DNA of 64,000 nucleotides from Staphylococcus schweitzeri (GTDB taxonomy: Bacteria > Bacillota > Bacilli > Staphylococcales > Staphylococcaceae), in contig NZ_PPQS01000014.1 in assembly GCF_002902405.1 (NCBI RefSeq), positions 18,909 through 82,908 on the forward strand. The letters run 5' to 3'. Made by a program: the position numbers and the translations under genes. Positions 49,547 through 61,920 of the stretch are shown in pieces. The notes below the pieces were generated by a model. That model was given only the letters and a program-made list of their open reading frames with translations, had not been told where the DNA came from and searched no databases. Within the stretch, counting starts at the first letter, position 1; every line of letters starts with the position of its first letter.

Positions 49547-51952
49547 GTGAGTTTGTTACATATTGCGGTGATATTACCGTTAATATTCGCACTCATTATT
49601 CCTATCCTGTATAAATTTTTCAAACGTATACACTTAGGATGGTTCGTGTTACCTGTACCTATCGTTATATTTATTTATATGCTAACGCTAATTCAAACGA
49701 CGATGTCAGGTAATACTGTAATGAAAACCTTAAATTGGATGCCTCATTTTGGTATGAACTTTGATTTATACCTTGATGGCTTAGGTTTACTCTTTAGTTT
49801 GCTTATTTCTGGAATCGGCAGTTTAGTCGTATTATATTCAATCGGCTACTTAAGTAAGTCAGAACAACTAGGGAATTTTTATTGTTATTTATTACTATTT
49901 ATGGGTGCGATGTTAGGTGTCGTACTTTCAGATAATGTCATTATTTTGTATTTATTCTGGGAGTTAACATCATTTTCTAGTTTTTTACTTATTTCATTTT
50001 GGCGCGAACGACAAGCATCTATATATGGTGCTCAAAAATCGCTCATTATAACAGTGTTCGGTGGCTTATCATTATTAGGTGGTATCATCTTACTCGCTAT
50101 ACCAACACAATCATTTAGTATTCAATATATGATTAAACATGCTGCTGAAATTCAAGATAGTCCATTCTTTATTTTCGCGATGATTTTAATTATGATTGGT
50201 GCTTTTACTAAGTCAGCGCAGTTTCCATTTTATATTTGGTTACCAGATGCAATGGAAGCTCCTACACCTGTCAGTGCTTATCTTCACTCAGCGACAATGG
50301 TTAAAGCTGGACTATATTTAATTGCTCGAATGACACCAATCTTCGCAGCATCACAAGGTTGGATTTGGACTGTCACTCTTGTCGGTCTAATCACTTTATT
50401 CTGGGCTTCGCTAAATGCAACGAAGCAACAAGACTTAAAAGGAATTCTTGCCTTTTCAACAGTATCTCAGCTGGGTATGATTATGGCAATGCTTGGAATC
50501 GGTGCCATTAGTTATCACTATCACGGCGATGACAGTAAAATTTATGCTGCTGCATTTACAGCTGCAATATTCCATTTAATCAACCATGCAACTTTTAAAG
50601 GTGCCCTATTTATGATTACTGGCGCAGTTGATCATTCTACTGGTACACGTGACGTAAAAAAATTAGGTGGCTTGCTTACAATTATGCCTATCTCATTTAC
50701 AATAACAGTCATTACAGCACTTAGTATGGCTGGTGTACCACCGTTCAATGGCTTCTTATCAAAAGAATCATTTTTAGAAACAACATTTACAGCAAGTCAA
50801 GCGAATTTATTTAGTGTTGATGCTTTAGGCTATTTATTCCCGATCATTGGTATCGTAGGCAGTATCTTCACATTTGTATATTCAATTAAATTTATAATGC
50901 ATATATTTTTCGGACAATATAAACCTGATCAATTACCTAAAAAAGCACACGAAGTTTCTATTTTAATGCTTTTATCACCAGCTATTCTGGCAATATTAGT
51001 AATTATATTCGGATTATTCCCAGGTTTATTAACAAATTCAATCATTGAACCAGCAACTTCAGCAATTAACCATACAGTAATTGATGACGTTGAATTCCAT
51101 ATGTTCCATGGATTAACGCCAGCATTCCTATCAACTCTATTAATTTATATAGTTGGTATATTACTTATCGTGACATTTAGTTACTGGGTAAAACTATTAC
51201 AACGACAGCCTGGTAAATTAACATTCAATTATTGGTACAACAGAAGCTCACAAGCTATTCCAGGTTACTCTGAAAAAATGACGAATAGTTACGTTACTGA
51301 TTATTCACGTAATAATTTAGTTATCATTTTTGGTACTTTAATTTTATTAACATTTATCACTGTATTTTCTGTGCCGTTCAATATCAATTTTAAAGATGTA
51401 AGCCCTATTAGAATCTTTGAAGTTTGCATCGTTGTTCTATTACTCAGTGCGGCATTTTTAATTCTGTTTGCTAAATCAAGACTATTTAGCATTATTATGT
51501 TAAGTGCAGTTGGTTATGCTGTTTCAGTATTGTTTATATTCTTTAAAGCACCTGACTTAGCACTAACACAATTTGTAGTTGAATCGATTTCAACAGCATT
51601 ATTCTTATTATGTTTCTATCACTTACCAAATTTAAATCGCTATAATGAAAAACGATCATTCCAATTAACTAATGCCTTAATTGCTACAGGCGTTGGATTA
51701 TCTGTCATTATTATCGGTTTAATTGCATATGGAAATAGACACTTTGAATCAATTTCTAAATTCTATCAAGAGCATGTATATGATTTAGCTCAAGGTAAAA
51801 ATATGGTTAACGTTATTCTAGTTGATTTCCGTGGTATGGATACGTTGTTCGAATCATCTGTACTTGGTATAGCCGGCTTAGCCGTGTATACCATGATTAA
51901 ATTACGTAAAAAGCGCCCAACTCAAGATAAAGAGGTGAAAAATCATGAATAG
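49547..51952 (+). CDS. mnhA1: Na+/H+ antiporter subunit MnhA1
   Basis: Largest subunit of the seven-part Mnh1/Mrp Na+/H+ antiporter that extrudes Na+ and sets cytoplasmic pH. It has 801 residues, starting at GTG with AAAGGAGG upstream. It has about 20 membrane helices and is homologous to complex I subunit NuoL/ND5, with the proton-channel motif [36 protein letters not shown] broken here across about residues 224-259. The C-terminal part corresponds to the MrpA extension with MnhB-like helices. It overlaps mnhB by 8 bases. Confidence 0.97.
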   Translation: MSLLHIAVILPLIFALIIPILYKFFKRIHLGWFVLPVPIVIFIYMLTLIQTTMSGNTVMKTLNWMPHFGMNFDLYLDGLGLLFSLLISGIGSLVVLYSIGYLSKSEQLGNFYCYLLLFMGAMLGVVLSDNVIILYLFWELTSFSSFLLISFWRERQASIYGAQKSLIITVFGGLSLLGGIILLAIPTQSFSIQYMIKHAAEIQDSPFFIFAMILIMIGAFTKSAQFPFYIWLPDAMEAPTPVSAYLHSATMVKAGLYLIARMTPIFAASQGWIWTVTLVGLITLFWASLNATKQQDLKGILAFSTVSQLGMIMAMLGIGAISYHYHGDDSKIYAAAFTAAIFHLINHATFKGALFMITGAVDHSTGTRDVKKLGGLLTIMPISFTITVITALSMAGVPPFNGFLSKESFLETTFTASQANLFSVDALGYLFPIIGIVGSIFTFVYSIKFIMHIFFGQYKPDQLPKKAHEVSILMLLSPAILAILVIIFGLFPGLLTNSIIEPATSAINHTVIDDVEFHMFHGLTPAFLSTLLIYIVGILLIVTFSYWVKLLQRQPGKLTFNYWYNRSSQAIPGYSEKMTNSYVTDYSRNNLVIIFGTLILLTFITVFSVPFNINFKDVSPIRIFEVCIVVLLLSAAFLILFAKSRLFSIIMLSAVGYAVSVLFIFFKAPDLALTQFVVESISTALFLLCFYHLPNLNRYNEKRSFQLTNALIATGVGLSVIIIGLIAYGNRHFESISKFYQEHVYDLAQGKNMVNVILVDFRGMDTLFESSVLGIAGLAVYTMIKLRKKRPTQDKEVKNHE

Positions 51953-52372
51953 ACAACAAAATGATTTAATTTTGCAATTTGCAGCAGTTATCATCTTTTT
52001 CATGGTAATGGTCTTTGGTTTTTCACTTTTCTTAGCAGGACATTATACACCTGGTGGCGGTTTCGTTGGTGGATTATTATTTGCAAGTTCACTTGTTATC
52101 ATTACGATAGCATTTGATATTGAAACGATGCGTAAAATTTTCCCATTAGATTTCAAAATATTAATTGGTATTGGATTAGTATTTTGTATAGGAACCCCTA
52201 TTGCAAGTTGGTTTTTAGGTAAAAATTTCTTTACACATGTTACTTTTGATATACCACTATTTATCTTAGAACCCGTCCATATGACAACAGCAGTTTTCTT
52301 TGATTTTGGAGTTCTATGTGCAGTAGTTGGTACAGTCATGACAATTATTATTTCGATTGGAGAGAACGAATA

Positions 52373-52373
<1 letters not shown>
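51945..52373 (+). CDS. mnhB1: Na+/H+ antiporter subunit MnhB1
   Basis: A 142-residue subunit with four membrane helices and the MnhB signature [13 protein letters not shown] (about 29-41). AAAGAGGTG inside mnhA serves as ribosome site. The frame overlaps mnhA by 8 bases and touches mnhC (stop TAG shares its last base with the next GTG start). Confidence 0.97.
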
Positions 52374-54203
<1,830 letters not shown>

Positions 54204-54204
54204 C

Positions 54205-54684
54205 ATGGCTGTACAATTAGTATTAAACTTTATTATCGCAGTGTTTTGGTTGTTTGTGACAAATAGTTACACAACAAATAACTTTGTGTTAGGTTTTATC
54301 TTTGGCCTAGTTCTTGTTTACCTCTTACACAGAGTATTACCTGGTAGATTTTACGTTATTACTTTGTATCGTATTGTTAAATTAATCATTATTTTCTTAA
54401 TCGAACTAATTAAAGCGAATTTTGATGTTTTAAAAATTATAATTAAACCTTCAATTAAAAATGAACCAGGATTCTTTGTTTATCACACAGATTTAAAAAA
54501 AGATTGGCAAATTGTCTTATTGTCTAATTTAATTACATTGACACCAGGTACTGTCGTTCTTGGTGTAAGTGATGATCGTACAAAGATATACATTCATGCT
54601 ATCGATTTTTCAACTAAAGAAGAAGAAGTTGAAAGCATTAAATCATCATTAGAAAAAATTGTTAGAGAGGTGGGCGAAATATAA
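54205..54684 (+). CDS. mnhE1: Na+/H+ antiporter subunit MnhE1
   Basis: A 159-residue subunit with two to three N-terminal helices and a cytoplasmic domain containing the MnhE signature [20 protein letters not shown] (about 109-128, given here in part). It starts one base after mnhD ends, with AGGAGG inside mnhD. Confidence 0.96.
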   Translation: MAVQLVLNFIIAVFWLFVTNSYTTNNFVLGFIFGLVLVYLLHRVLPGRFYVITLYRIVKLIIIFLIELIKANFDVLKIIIKPSIKNEPGFFVYHTDLKKDWQIVLLSNLITLTPGTVVLGVSDDRTKIYIHAIDFSTKEEEVESIKSSLEKIVREVGEI

Positions 54685-54977
54685 TGAACCATAATATTAT
54701 TATAGTCATTGCACTTATCATTGTTGTTATGTCAATGTTAGCGATGCTTATTCGAGTTGTATTAGGCCCCTCACTCGCAGATCGTGTTGTTGCACTAGAT
54801 GCAATTGGCCTACAATTAATGGCCGTTATCGCATTATTTAGTATTTTATTAAATATTAAATACATGATTGTCGTAATAATGATGATTGGTATTTTAGCAT
54901 TTTTAGGTACTGCAGTATTCTCTAAATTTATGGACAAAGGTAAGGTGATTGAACATGATCAAAATCATACTGATTAG
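54684..54977 (+). CDS. mnhF1: Na+/H+ antiporter subunit MnhF1
   Basis: A 97-residue subunit with three membrane helices and the conserved [19 protein letters not shown] segment (about 23-41). The ATG shares a base with the mnhE stop (TAATG). GAGAGGTGGG lies upstream. It overlaps mnhG by 23 bases. Confidence 0.95.
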
Positions 54978-55311
54978 TCTTGCACTTATCTTTGTTATCA
55001 TCGGTGCTTTAATTAGCGCCCTAGCAGCTATAGGATTATTGAGACTTGAAGATGTATATTCACGTGCACATGCTGCCGGAAAAGCATCAACATTAGGTGC
55101 AATGTCATTACTATTTGGTACGTTTTTATATTTTATTGCTACTCAAGGTTTTGTAAATATGCAATTAATCGTTGCGATTATCTTTGTATTAATTACAGGT
55201 CCTCTTTCAAGTCATATGATTATGAAAGCAGCATATAATATTAAAACGCCTTATACTAAAAAGACTAAAGTCGATGAAATTTCGGAAGACTTAAAAGACA
55301 CAAAATTATAG
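54955..55311 (+). CDS. mnhG1: Na+/H+ antiporter subunit MnhG1
   Basis: Last subunit of the Mnh1 complex, 118 residues from the ATG at 54955, chosen for its AAGGTG spacing; another ATG lies two codons upstream. It has three helices with the MnhG signature [22 protein letters not shown] (about 26-47, given in part) and a charged cytoplasmic tail. A terminator follows. Confidence 0.95.
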
Positions 55312-55347
55312 ATTATATAACAAAGTCATGAATATAAATCAACAACA

Positions 55348-55396
55348 AACAGCAGTAATATGATTCCAAATTAGGAATGATTTTACTGCTGTTTTC
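55348..55396 (+). terminator. Terminator of mnhA-G
   Basis: A near-perfect 20-bp hairpin (55348-55367 with 55374-55393, two mismatches) is followed by TTTTCTTTT. Confidence 0.88.
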
Positions 55397-55515
55397 TTTT
55401 GACATTGTTACCTCTTTTTCATTGATTTTAGTTTAGTCATACTTCTTTGACTACAACTTCGCCCTATCTACGTATATCTCTTTAATTTAATTGCCTTTCA
55501 TCTCGTTATGTATTA

Positions 55516-55530
55516 TGATAATAATAATTA
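55516..55530 (+). promoter_or_regulatory. Fur-box-like site before the FAD protein gene
   Basis: TGATAATAATAATTA matches the 7-1-7 Fur motif TGATAATNATTATCA with a perfect left half and five of seven on the right. It lies 43 bases before the start codon. The surrounding DNA is very AT-rich, so chance is a real alternative. Confidence 0.35.
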
Positions 55531-55572
55531 TAAATCGTAACGATTACGCTTTAAAAAGAGAGAGGTTTTATT

Positions 55573-56727
55573 ATGCATTGGACAATTATCGGCGGTGGCA
55601 TACAGGGAACTGCAATCGCACAAAAACTATTATCAAGCGGATTAACAACAGACCGATTAACAATCATTGACCCACACGAAACTTTTTGCCAAAGGTTCAA
55701 CTCATATACAAATCGAATAGAAATGCCTTATTTAAGATCACCGATTGTACATCACGTACATCCACAACCGTTCCATCTAAAACAATTCGCTAAACAGCAC
55801 CAATATACAAATGCTTTTTATGGTCCTTATCAACGACCTGAATTGACAATGTTTATGGATCATATTGCACATGCTTCTAAACAATATCAATTAGAGGATT
55901 GCTTGGTTCAAGGTTTAGTTCAAACTTTAGATAAACAAAAAGACAAATGGCATATCAAGTTAGAAGATGGACAAATTATCACTACAGATTGCGTCGTTAT
56001 TGCAATAGGCAGTACAAATATTCCGTTTATGCCTGACATTTTAAAAGACAAACAGAATGTAAATCATATCTTCGAGAAAGAACATGATCAAGTAGTATAT
56101 GATAAGACCGATCATATCGTTGGTAGTGGCATTACTGCTGCACATCTTGCACTTAAATTGTTAAATCATGATGACGATAAAAAGATTCATTTATGGCTAA
56201 ATAAAGATATTGAAATACATGACTTTGATGCTGATCCTGGTTGGTTAGGTCCGAAAAATATGTCTTCATTTTTAAGTACTAAAAGCATGCCTGAAAGAAA
56301 TGCCATTGTACAACGTGAACGTCATAAAGGATCAATGCCTCACGAACTGTACTTACGCCTTAAAAAACATATTAAAAATGGTCGTATAAATGTGCATAAA
56401 ACACCTATCACTCAAATTAGTGGTGGTTTAATTAACACTGAAAATGATTCTGTTCCATATCAACAAATTCTTGTTGCTACTGGTTTTGAACAAAATTTCA
56501 TGTCACAACCACTTATCCAACAACTAATTCAAAACTATAATGCACCACTCAATGAATGTAACTATCCTGTTATCTCTGAAAAATTAGAATGGTTACCTAA
56601 CTTATTTGTAGCAGGATGTTTTGCAGATTTAGAATTAGGGCCATTTGGTAGAAATGTCATGGGCGGTCGCAAAGCTTCTGAACGCATCGAACAAGCATTT
56701 ATTAAACTACAGCAATATAGTGCATAA
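55573..56727 (+). CDS. FAD/NAD(P)-binding protein, monooxygenase-like
   Basis: A 384-residue flavoprotein. The N-terminal FAD dinucleotide fold is WTIIGGGIQGTAIAQKLL (about 3-20). An internal VGSGITAAHLALKLL (about 187-201) is a second dinucleotide fold, and VATGFEQNF with LFVAGCFADLELGPFGRNVMGGRKASERI forms the C-terminal FAD segment. The arrangement recalls lysine/ornithine N-monooxygenases and FAD-NAD(P) proteins of unknown substrate. GAGAGAGG precedes the ATG. It stands alone between two terminators. Confidence 0.85.
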   Translation: MHWTIIGGGIQGTAIAQKLLSSGLTTDRLTIIDPHETFCQRFNSYTNRIEMPYLRSPIVHHVHPQPFHLKQFAKQHQYTNAFYGPYQRPELTMFMDHIAHASKQYQLEDCLVQGLVQTLDKQKDKWHIKLEDGQIITTDCVVIAIGSTNIPFMPDILKDKQNVNHIFEKEHDQVVYDKTDHIVGSGITAAHLALKLLNHDDDKKIHLWLNKDIEIHDFDADPGWLGPKNMSSFLSTKSMPERNAIVQRERHKGSMPHELYLRLKKHIKNGRINVHKTPITQISGGLINTENDSVPYQQILVATGFEQNFMSQPLIQQLIQNYNAPLNECNYPVISEKLEWLPNLFVAGCFADLELGPFGRNVMGGRKASERIEQAFIKLQQYSA

Positions 56728-56790
56728 AAAAACTGCTAGCGAGGGTAAGACATAAAGATTTTGTCCCGTCCTCTTGCTAGCAGTCTTTTT
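56726..56790. terminator. Bidirectional terminator between the FAD protein and thioesterase genes
   Basis: A 9-bp ACTGCTAGC/GCTAGCAGT stem (56732-56740 with 56776-56784), with further imperfect pairing inside, is flanked by A6 and T6 runs. Confidence 0.85.
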
Positions 56791-57164
56791 TATTTTAACG
56801 GTTTAATAGCAATCGTACCTCTCATAACCGTTATTAATTGTCCTTTATCATTTTTTATTTTAATATCCCATACATGTGTCGTTTTGCCTTGATGAATGAT
56901 TTCAGCTGTCGCAGTAACGCGACCATCTTTTGCCGAATGAATATGGTTAGCATTCATTTCCATGCCTAATGGAACAAATTGGGTTGTATCTATCAAATTT
57001 GCCGATCCTAATGAACATGCTGTTTCACCTAAAGCAATCGAAGCTCCACCATGTAAATATCCAAATGGTTGTTTTACTTTATCAGTCACAGGCATTGAAA
57101 TAACAACATAACCATCTTCTTGATGTTCAATCACCATTTCAAATGTCTCTAATAAATGCGTCAT
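56790..57164 (-). CDS. PaaI/YuxO-type hotdog thioesterase
   Basis: A 124-residue hotdog-fold acyl-CoA thioesterase. The catalytic segment GYLHGGASIALGETACSLGS (about residues 36-55) carries the conserved Gly-Gly and Glu of the PaaI/4HBT family. The closest named type I can offer is Bacillus YuxO, linked to dihydroxynaphthoyl-CoA in menaquinone synthesis; the substrate here is unproven. AGAGGTG lies before the ATG. It starts 18 bases after the antiporter gene, so both are probably one transcript. Confidence 0.85.
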   Translation of the reverse strand: MTHLLETFEMVIEHQEDGYVVISMPVTDKVKQPFGYLHGGASIALGETACSLGSANLIDTTQFVPLGMEMNANHIHSAKDGRVTATAEIIHQGKTTHVWDIKIKNDKGQLITVMRGTIAIKPLK

Positions 57165-57182
57165 TCTTTCACCTCTTTATGA

Positions 57183-58499
57183 TTATAGTATCATAGCAGC
57201 AATTGTACCGAAAATCATCAACGGTATATTATAAAACAAGAAGTTTGGAATACATGTATCTCGAATATGATCATGTTGTCCATCTACATTTAATCCAGCT
57301 GTTGGCCCTAATGTTGAATCACTTGCAGGAGAACCAGAATCACCTAAAGCACTCGCAGTCCCTATTAAAGCAATTAATGCCATTGTATCTAATCCAATCG
57401 AGGCACCAAATGGGATAAATAATGATGCAATAATTGGAATAGTTGCGAATGATGAACCTATACCTAATGTCACAATTAAGCCTATGACATACATTACAAT
57501 AATACTTAATAATTTGTTATCACCGGTAATACTTGTTAATGCTTTAACTAATTCATCTATATCACCAGTTGCATTCATTACCCCAGCAAAACCATTAGCT
57601 GTTAAAATAACTACGCCAATATAAGCCATTATTTTGATACCTTCTACAAACTTAGCATCCAATTCGTACCAATTATATGCACGAGAGATGAAGAATACAA
57701 GCACACCTGCTAAGGCCCCAAATATCATTGAGTCTGTAAATGTTTGTACTAAAAATGTAGCCAATATCGCTACAATTGTAACAATTAAAATGTATGGTTT
57801 TAATTCAGTTACTGGTTCATTATCGGAAATATTACGTGTTTCATATTCACGTGGTTTTCGATATACAAATAAACCAAGTAGCAAACCGACAATATATCCC
57901 ATTGAAGGAATAAGCATAGCTTTCCAAATCATATTAAATTCTATTGGATGATTCGCCTTTGCAAAACCACTTTGGATAATTTGTTGGAAAATTTGTCCAA
58001 ATCCATAAGGTAATAAAACATATGGAAAACATAAACCAAATCCAATAATTAAACCGATTAAACGTCTATCGATTTTTAATTCATTAAAAAGACTTAATAA
58101 TGGGGGAATAACGATTGGAATGAATGCAATATGTACCGGGATTAAGTTCTGACTCATAATGCTCATTGCCAATAGAGCTATGATAATAGTTACCTTTACT
58201 TTAACTCTTGACCATCGACTATTTTCAGCATGAATAGCATTTATAATCTTTCCTACTAAATAGTCTGTAATACCACTGTAGGATATCAATGCTGCAAATC
58301 CACCTAATAAAGCATAACTTAATGCAACCTCTGCACCATCGACAATATTTTTCCCAAATACATTTATTACTTTTTCAATGCTCATGCCTGAAATAACGCC
58401 ACCTACAAGTGCACTGATAAATAAGCTTATAACTACATTTAAGCGACATAAACAAAGTACTATCATTAAAATTACTGCTATCACTACTGCATTTATCAT
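57183..58499 (-). CDS. NhaC-type Na+/H+ antiporter family protein
   Basis: A 438-residue membrane protein with about 11 helices from the ATG at 58499, preceded by AAAGGATGG; a GTG seven codons upstream is less likely. It belongs to the NhaC/ion transporter family. GIGSSFATIPIIASLFIPFG and SALGDSGSPASDSTLGPTAG are its most conserved segments. It probably exchanges Na+ for H+, although some relatives exchange organic acids or amino acids. It is cotranscribed with the thioesterase. Confidence 0.87.
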   Translation of the reverse strand: MINAVVIAVILMIVLCLCRLNVVISLFISALVGGVISGMSIEKVINVFGKNIVDGAEVALSYALLGGFAALISYSGITDYLVGKIINAIHAENSRWSRVKVKVTIIIALLAMSIMSQNLIPVHIAFIPIVIPPLLSLFNELKIDRRLIGLIIGFGLCFPYVLLPYGFGQIFQQIIQSGFAKANHPIEFNMIWKAMLIPSMGYIVGLLLGLFVYRKPREYETRNISDNEPVTELKPYILIVTIVAILATFLVQTFTDSMIFGALAGVLVFFISRAYNWYELDAKFVEGIKIMAYIGVVILTANGFAGVMNATGDIDELVKALTSITGDNKLLSIIVMYVIGLIVTLGIGSSFATIPIIASLFIPFGASIGLDTMALIALIGTASALGDSGSPASDSTLGPTAGLNVDGQHDHIRDTCIPNFLFYNIPLMIFGTIAAMIL

Positions 58500-58847
58500 A
58501 CGACAACCATCCTTTATCACTCTATCGAACTAAAGCATTTATAAAGTTCATAGTATCAGTAGCTTCACTAACTGTCAATAGCAACTGTTTAAAATTTCTA
58601 TATTTATACTTATTTTCATTTTACAAAATAATTCAAACTATAATAAAATGCTTAATTAGTTATTAATATTAGGTTTCTATTCATTATTAGGCACTTAAAT
58701 ATTGTTTGTTTCAATTACAAAATATCATTTAAATGTGTTCAGATACTTTATTATGGTGTTAAGCATTCCTCTATTCTTCAATAAAATACCTGATACAAGT
58801 AATCGTTTTGAATTATAATGGTTATTTGTATCAGGCTTCTATTATAT
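58500..58847. other. Gap between the NhaC-type gene and pepA
   Basis: About 350 AT-rich bases holding the minus-strand promoter region of the antiporter gene and the pepA terminator (58782-58835). Nothing else is recognised. Confidence 0.5.
58782..58835 (-). terminator. Terminator after pepA
   Basis: A 10-bp CCTGATACAA/TTGTATCAGG stem (58789-58798 with 58826-58835), with imperfect inner pairing. On the minus strand it is followed by TATTTTATT. Confidence 0.75.
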
Positions 58848-60329
58848 TTATTGTTTTCTTAACCAATCGACTATTGTTGGAATCATAAATCCAGTTGGAC
58901 CTTTAGGACCATCAAATGACGCCTTATTAGTAGTTGCTGGTCCTGCAATATCAAAATGAATATGAGGCGTTTGACCGCTAAAATGTGTTACAAAACTTGC
59001 AGCAAATAATGCTTTACCCTGCCCATTCGTATGATTGACTATATCAGCTACATCACTTTGCTTAATTTTAGTACGTTCAGTTGCAGTAATTGGTAATTCA
59101 AATACCATTTCATCTAATGTAAGACTAATTTTTAATATATCATCTAAAATTGTCTTGCAATTGGACTGAAACGCAGCCGCTTTATCTTCACCTAGTGCAA
59201 CAATTGCTGCACCTGTTAATGTAGCAAAATCCATAATGACCCTTGGTTGAAATTGATTTGCGTAATATACTGCATCTCCAAGTACTAATCTACCTTCAGC
59301 GTCTGTATTCATTACTTCTACCGTTTCACCACTTAATGCTGTAAATACATCATCTGGCTTCATTGATGCTTCATTTATCATATTCTCAGCACAAGCAAGC
59401 ACTCCGACAATATTTACAGGCAGTTGTAAACGACTAGCCGCTTCTATAATACCAACGACATTCGCAGCACCACACATATCGAATTTCATTGTTGCCATGC
59501 CATTCTTCGTTTTAATACTATATCCACCTGAGTCATACGTAATACCTTTACCTACTAATGCAATTGGTGCGTCGTCATCTTTTTTGCCATTGTATGTGAT
59601 AGTTACTAATCGTGGTTTATGTTTACTTCCTTTACCAACCGCATGTATAAGACCAAAACCTTCAGAAACTAGTGTGTGATTGTCTTTAACATCGACTTTA
59701 ACCGCCGTATTTTTAAAATGATTAACGATATCTTCTGCAAATGTTTGTGGTGTTAAAATATTAGGTGGCATATTACTAAAATCTCTAGCTAAATTAATAG
59801 CTTGACCGATAATAACCCCATCATTGATAGTATCAATATCAATTTCTTTTAATTTATCACTAATTAGATATAGGTTCGTATTAAATGGGGCTTTTTTATT
59901 CGATTTATAATGATCGAATTGATATGTTGCACGTTCACTTTGAACCCCACATGAGGCTAACACACTTGATAACTGACCATATTTGGAAATAAATGTATCC
60001 ATCAGTAAATACGTATCTTTAACATGTTCCTGTTCTATGTATTGAAAAAGCTGTCCCCAAATCTTCAACAAATCACGATAGTGTTGATTTTTTAAGTTTC
60101 CTAACCCAACTGCAATTAGTCGATAGATATTGTTTTGGACGGAGAATGCAGTTGTGTAAATCTTTCCAACTGTACTCCCTATAATATGTTTATGCTTAAG
60201 TGATTCTAATGTTTCTGTTATATCAATATCGTTAAAAATAATACTATCTAATTGATTTAAATGCTCCGGGATTCCAATGATTAACGTATTGATTTCCTTT
60301 TCTGTTTCTTTATTTAGTTTAAAATTCAT
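58848..60329 (-). CDS. pepA: Leucyl aminopeptidase (M17 family)
   Basis: Cytoplasmic metallo-aminopeptidase that removes N-terminal residues from peptides, a logical partner of peptide import. It has 493 residues from the ATG at 60329, chosen because AAGGAGG is six bases upstream; a longer reading to 60362 lacks this. The C-terminal catalytic domain shows VGKGITYDSGGYSIK (metal and catalytic Lys/Asp), KFDMCGAANV, and NTDAEGRLVL. The N-terminal domain differs at many positions from the S. aureus protein I remember. It is also annotated ampA. Confidence 0.94.
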   Translation of the reverse strand: MNFKLNKETEKEINTLIIGIPEHLNQLDSIIFNDIDITETLESLKHKHIIGSTVGKIYTTAFSVQNNIYRLIAVGLGNLKNQHYRDLLKIWGQLFQYIEQEHVKDTYLLMDTFISKYGQLSSVLASCGVQSERATYQFDHYKSNKKAPFNTNLYLISDKLKEIDIDTINDGVIIGQAINLARDFSNMPPNILTPQTFAEDIVNHFKNTAVKVDVKDNHTLVSEGFGLIHAVGKGSKHKPRLVTITYNGKKDDDAPIALVGKGITYDSGGYSIKTKNGMATMKFDMCGAANVVGIIEAASRLQLPVNIVGVLACAENMINEASMKPDDVFTALSGETVEVMNTDAEGRLVLGDAVYYANQFQPRVIMDFATLTGAAIVALGEDKAAAFQSNCKTILDDILKISLTLDEMVFELPITATERTKIKQSDVADIVNHTNGQGKALFAASFVTHFSGQTPHIHFDIAGPATTNKASFDGPKGPTGFMIPTIVDWLRKQ

Positions 60330-60382
60330 ATTATACCTCCTTGATTTTGATATGTTACTCACTTCAAATTGTACAACAATAA

Positions 60383-60407
60383 AGCCCTTCAGTAATACTG
60401 AAGGACT
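60383..60407 (-). terminator. Terminator after ndh
   Basis: CCTTCAGT/ACTGAAGG stem with a 3-base loop, extended by outer pairs. On the minus strand it is followed by TTTATTG, a short T-run. Confidence 0.7.
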
Positions 60408-60459
60408 CTATATAATGATAATTTAATTTTAAGTGTTTGGCGTTAACTTAATTTAAAGC

Positions 60460-61668
60460 TTAGAATTTACCTTTTTTAAATGCTAAACCGATACCACCGA
60501 TTTTGAATACGGCACGTGTATCAATTACTTTTTTCATGAATGCTGCTTTTTTACCAGCGATTGGTTTACCAAATACCATACCAACACCATCATGTGAACC
60601 TAAAGAACATACTGTTCCACGATCAACGTATACAAATTCTTCAGTTGATTCACCATTTAAGATGTGTTTAATATTTTTAGCAACATTTTCACCTTGTTGC
60701 ATAGCAATTTGTGCTGTAGTCGGTAATGGACGTTCTTCACCAGCAGGGATAAACGCTGAACAGTCACCAATAACAAAGATATCATCGTAACCTTTGATTG
60801 TTAAATCTTGGTTCGTAACAATACGTCCACGTTTAACACCTTCAAATGATTCTTCCATTAATTTACTTCCACGTACACCAGCTGCCCATACTGAAGTACC
60901 AGCGTGTAATTGTTGTTTTTCACCGTCAACTTCTACTACAAAACCTTTTTCGTTACAAGCAACGATTGGTGTAGCAATTTTAAATTCAACACCGCGGTCT
61001 TCTAAGTAGCTAACTGCGTGGTTAACTAATTCTTCTGAGAACATTGGCAACATTTTAGGAGCTGCTTCAACACAAGTAATTTTAACTTTGTTTTGATCTA
61101 CACCATATTTGCTACATAATTCAGGAATTCTATCTGTTAATTCACCTAAAAATTCAACACCAGTGAATCCAGCACCACCAACTAAGATAGATAAGTCGTT
61201 ATCATCTTTTTCTTTTGATGCTGCATAGTTAGCAAATTTGTCTTCGATATGACGTGATAATTCACGTGCTGTGATAACATTTTCGATTTGGAAAGCATGT
61301 TCTTTCATACCTTCGATACCAAATGTTTCACTAATGAAACCTAATGCTACTACTAAAATATCAAAGTCATAAATACCTTGATTTGTTTCTACTTTTTTCG
61401 CATCGCGGTCAATTTTTGTTACTTCAGCTTGAACAAAGTTCACTTTATCTTTCTTCAAGACACTTTCCACAGGATATAATACATCTTCATAGTTTAACGT
61501 ACCTGCTGATGCTTCATGTAACCATGTCGCTTCATAGTGATATTCATTTTTATTAATAAGCGTAATTTCTGCTTCTTCTGAAGATATCGCTTTTTGCAAT
61601 TTAGTTACAGTTTGTAAACCTGCATAACCAGCACCAAGTACAAGTACCTTTTTACGATCTTGAGCCAT
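60460..61668 (-). CDS. ndh: Type II NADH dehydrogenase (NDH-2)
   Basis: Peripheral membrane flavoenzyme that passes electrons from NADH to menaquinone without pumping protons, the main NADH entry to the respiratory chain in staphylococci. It has 402 residues. The FAD fold [14 protein letters not shown] starts at residue 9, the NADH fold [17 protein letters not shown] near 163, and FVIGDCSAF near 298 completes the FAD site. The C-terminal amphipathic region anchors it to the membrane. AGGTG precedes the ATG. Confidence 0.96.
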   Translation of the reverse strand: MAQDRKKVLVLGAGYAGLQTVTKLQKAISSEEAEITLINKNEYHYEATWLHEASAGTLNYEDVLYPVESVLKKDKVNFVQAEVTKIDRDAKKVETNQGIYDFDILVVALGFISETFGIEGMKEHAFQIENVITARELSRHIEDKFANYAASKEKDDNDLSILVGGAGFTGVEFLGELTDRIPELCSKYGVDQNKVKITCVEAAPKMLPMFSEELVNHAVSYLEDRGVEFKIATPIVACNEKGFVVEVDGEKQQLHAGTSVWAAGVRGSKLMEESFEGVKRGRIVTNQDLTIKGYDDIFVIGDCSAFIPAGEERPLPTTAQIAMQQGENVAKNIKHILNGESTEEFVYVDRGTVCSLGSHDGVGMVFGKPIAGKKAAFMKKVIDTRAVFKIGGIGLAFKKGKF

Positions 61669-61920
61669 TTAATTTCACCTAAGCTTTCATATTTTTTTAA
61701 CCAAATGCTGATAATTACTAGTAACAACTGGTCATTACTGTTTTTACCACAATGTATACTAGTTTATCATCATTTTGTTATTTAAGTCTTTTAAATTATG
61801 CAAAAACCTGTGATGTTCACAAAAAAGACATTTTTAATCCATTACTAATTCTATAGCTTTTAAGACATATTTTCAAGCGAGATTCAATCAGATTGTGAAA
61901 AAATTAATTAATTTTACTGT

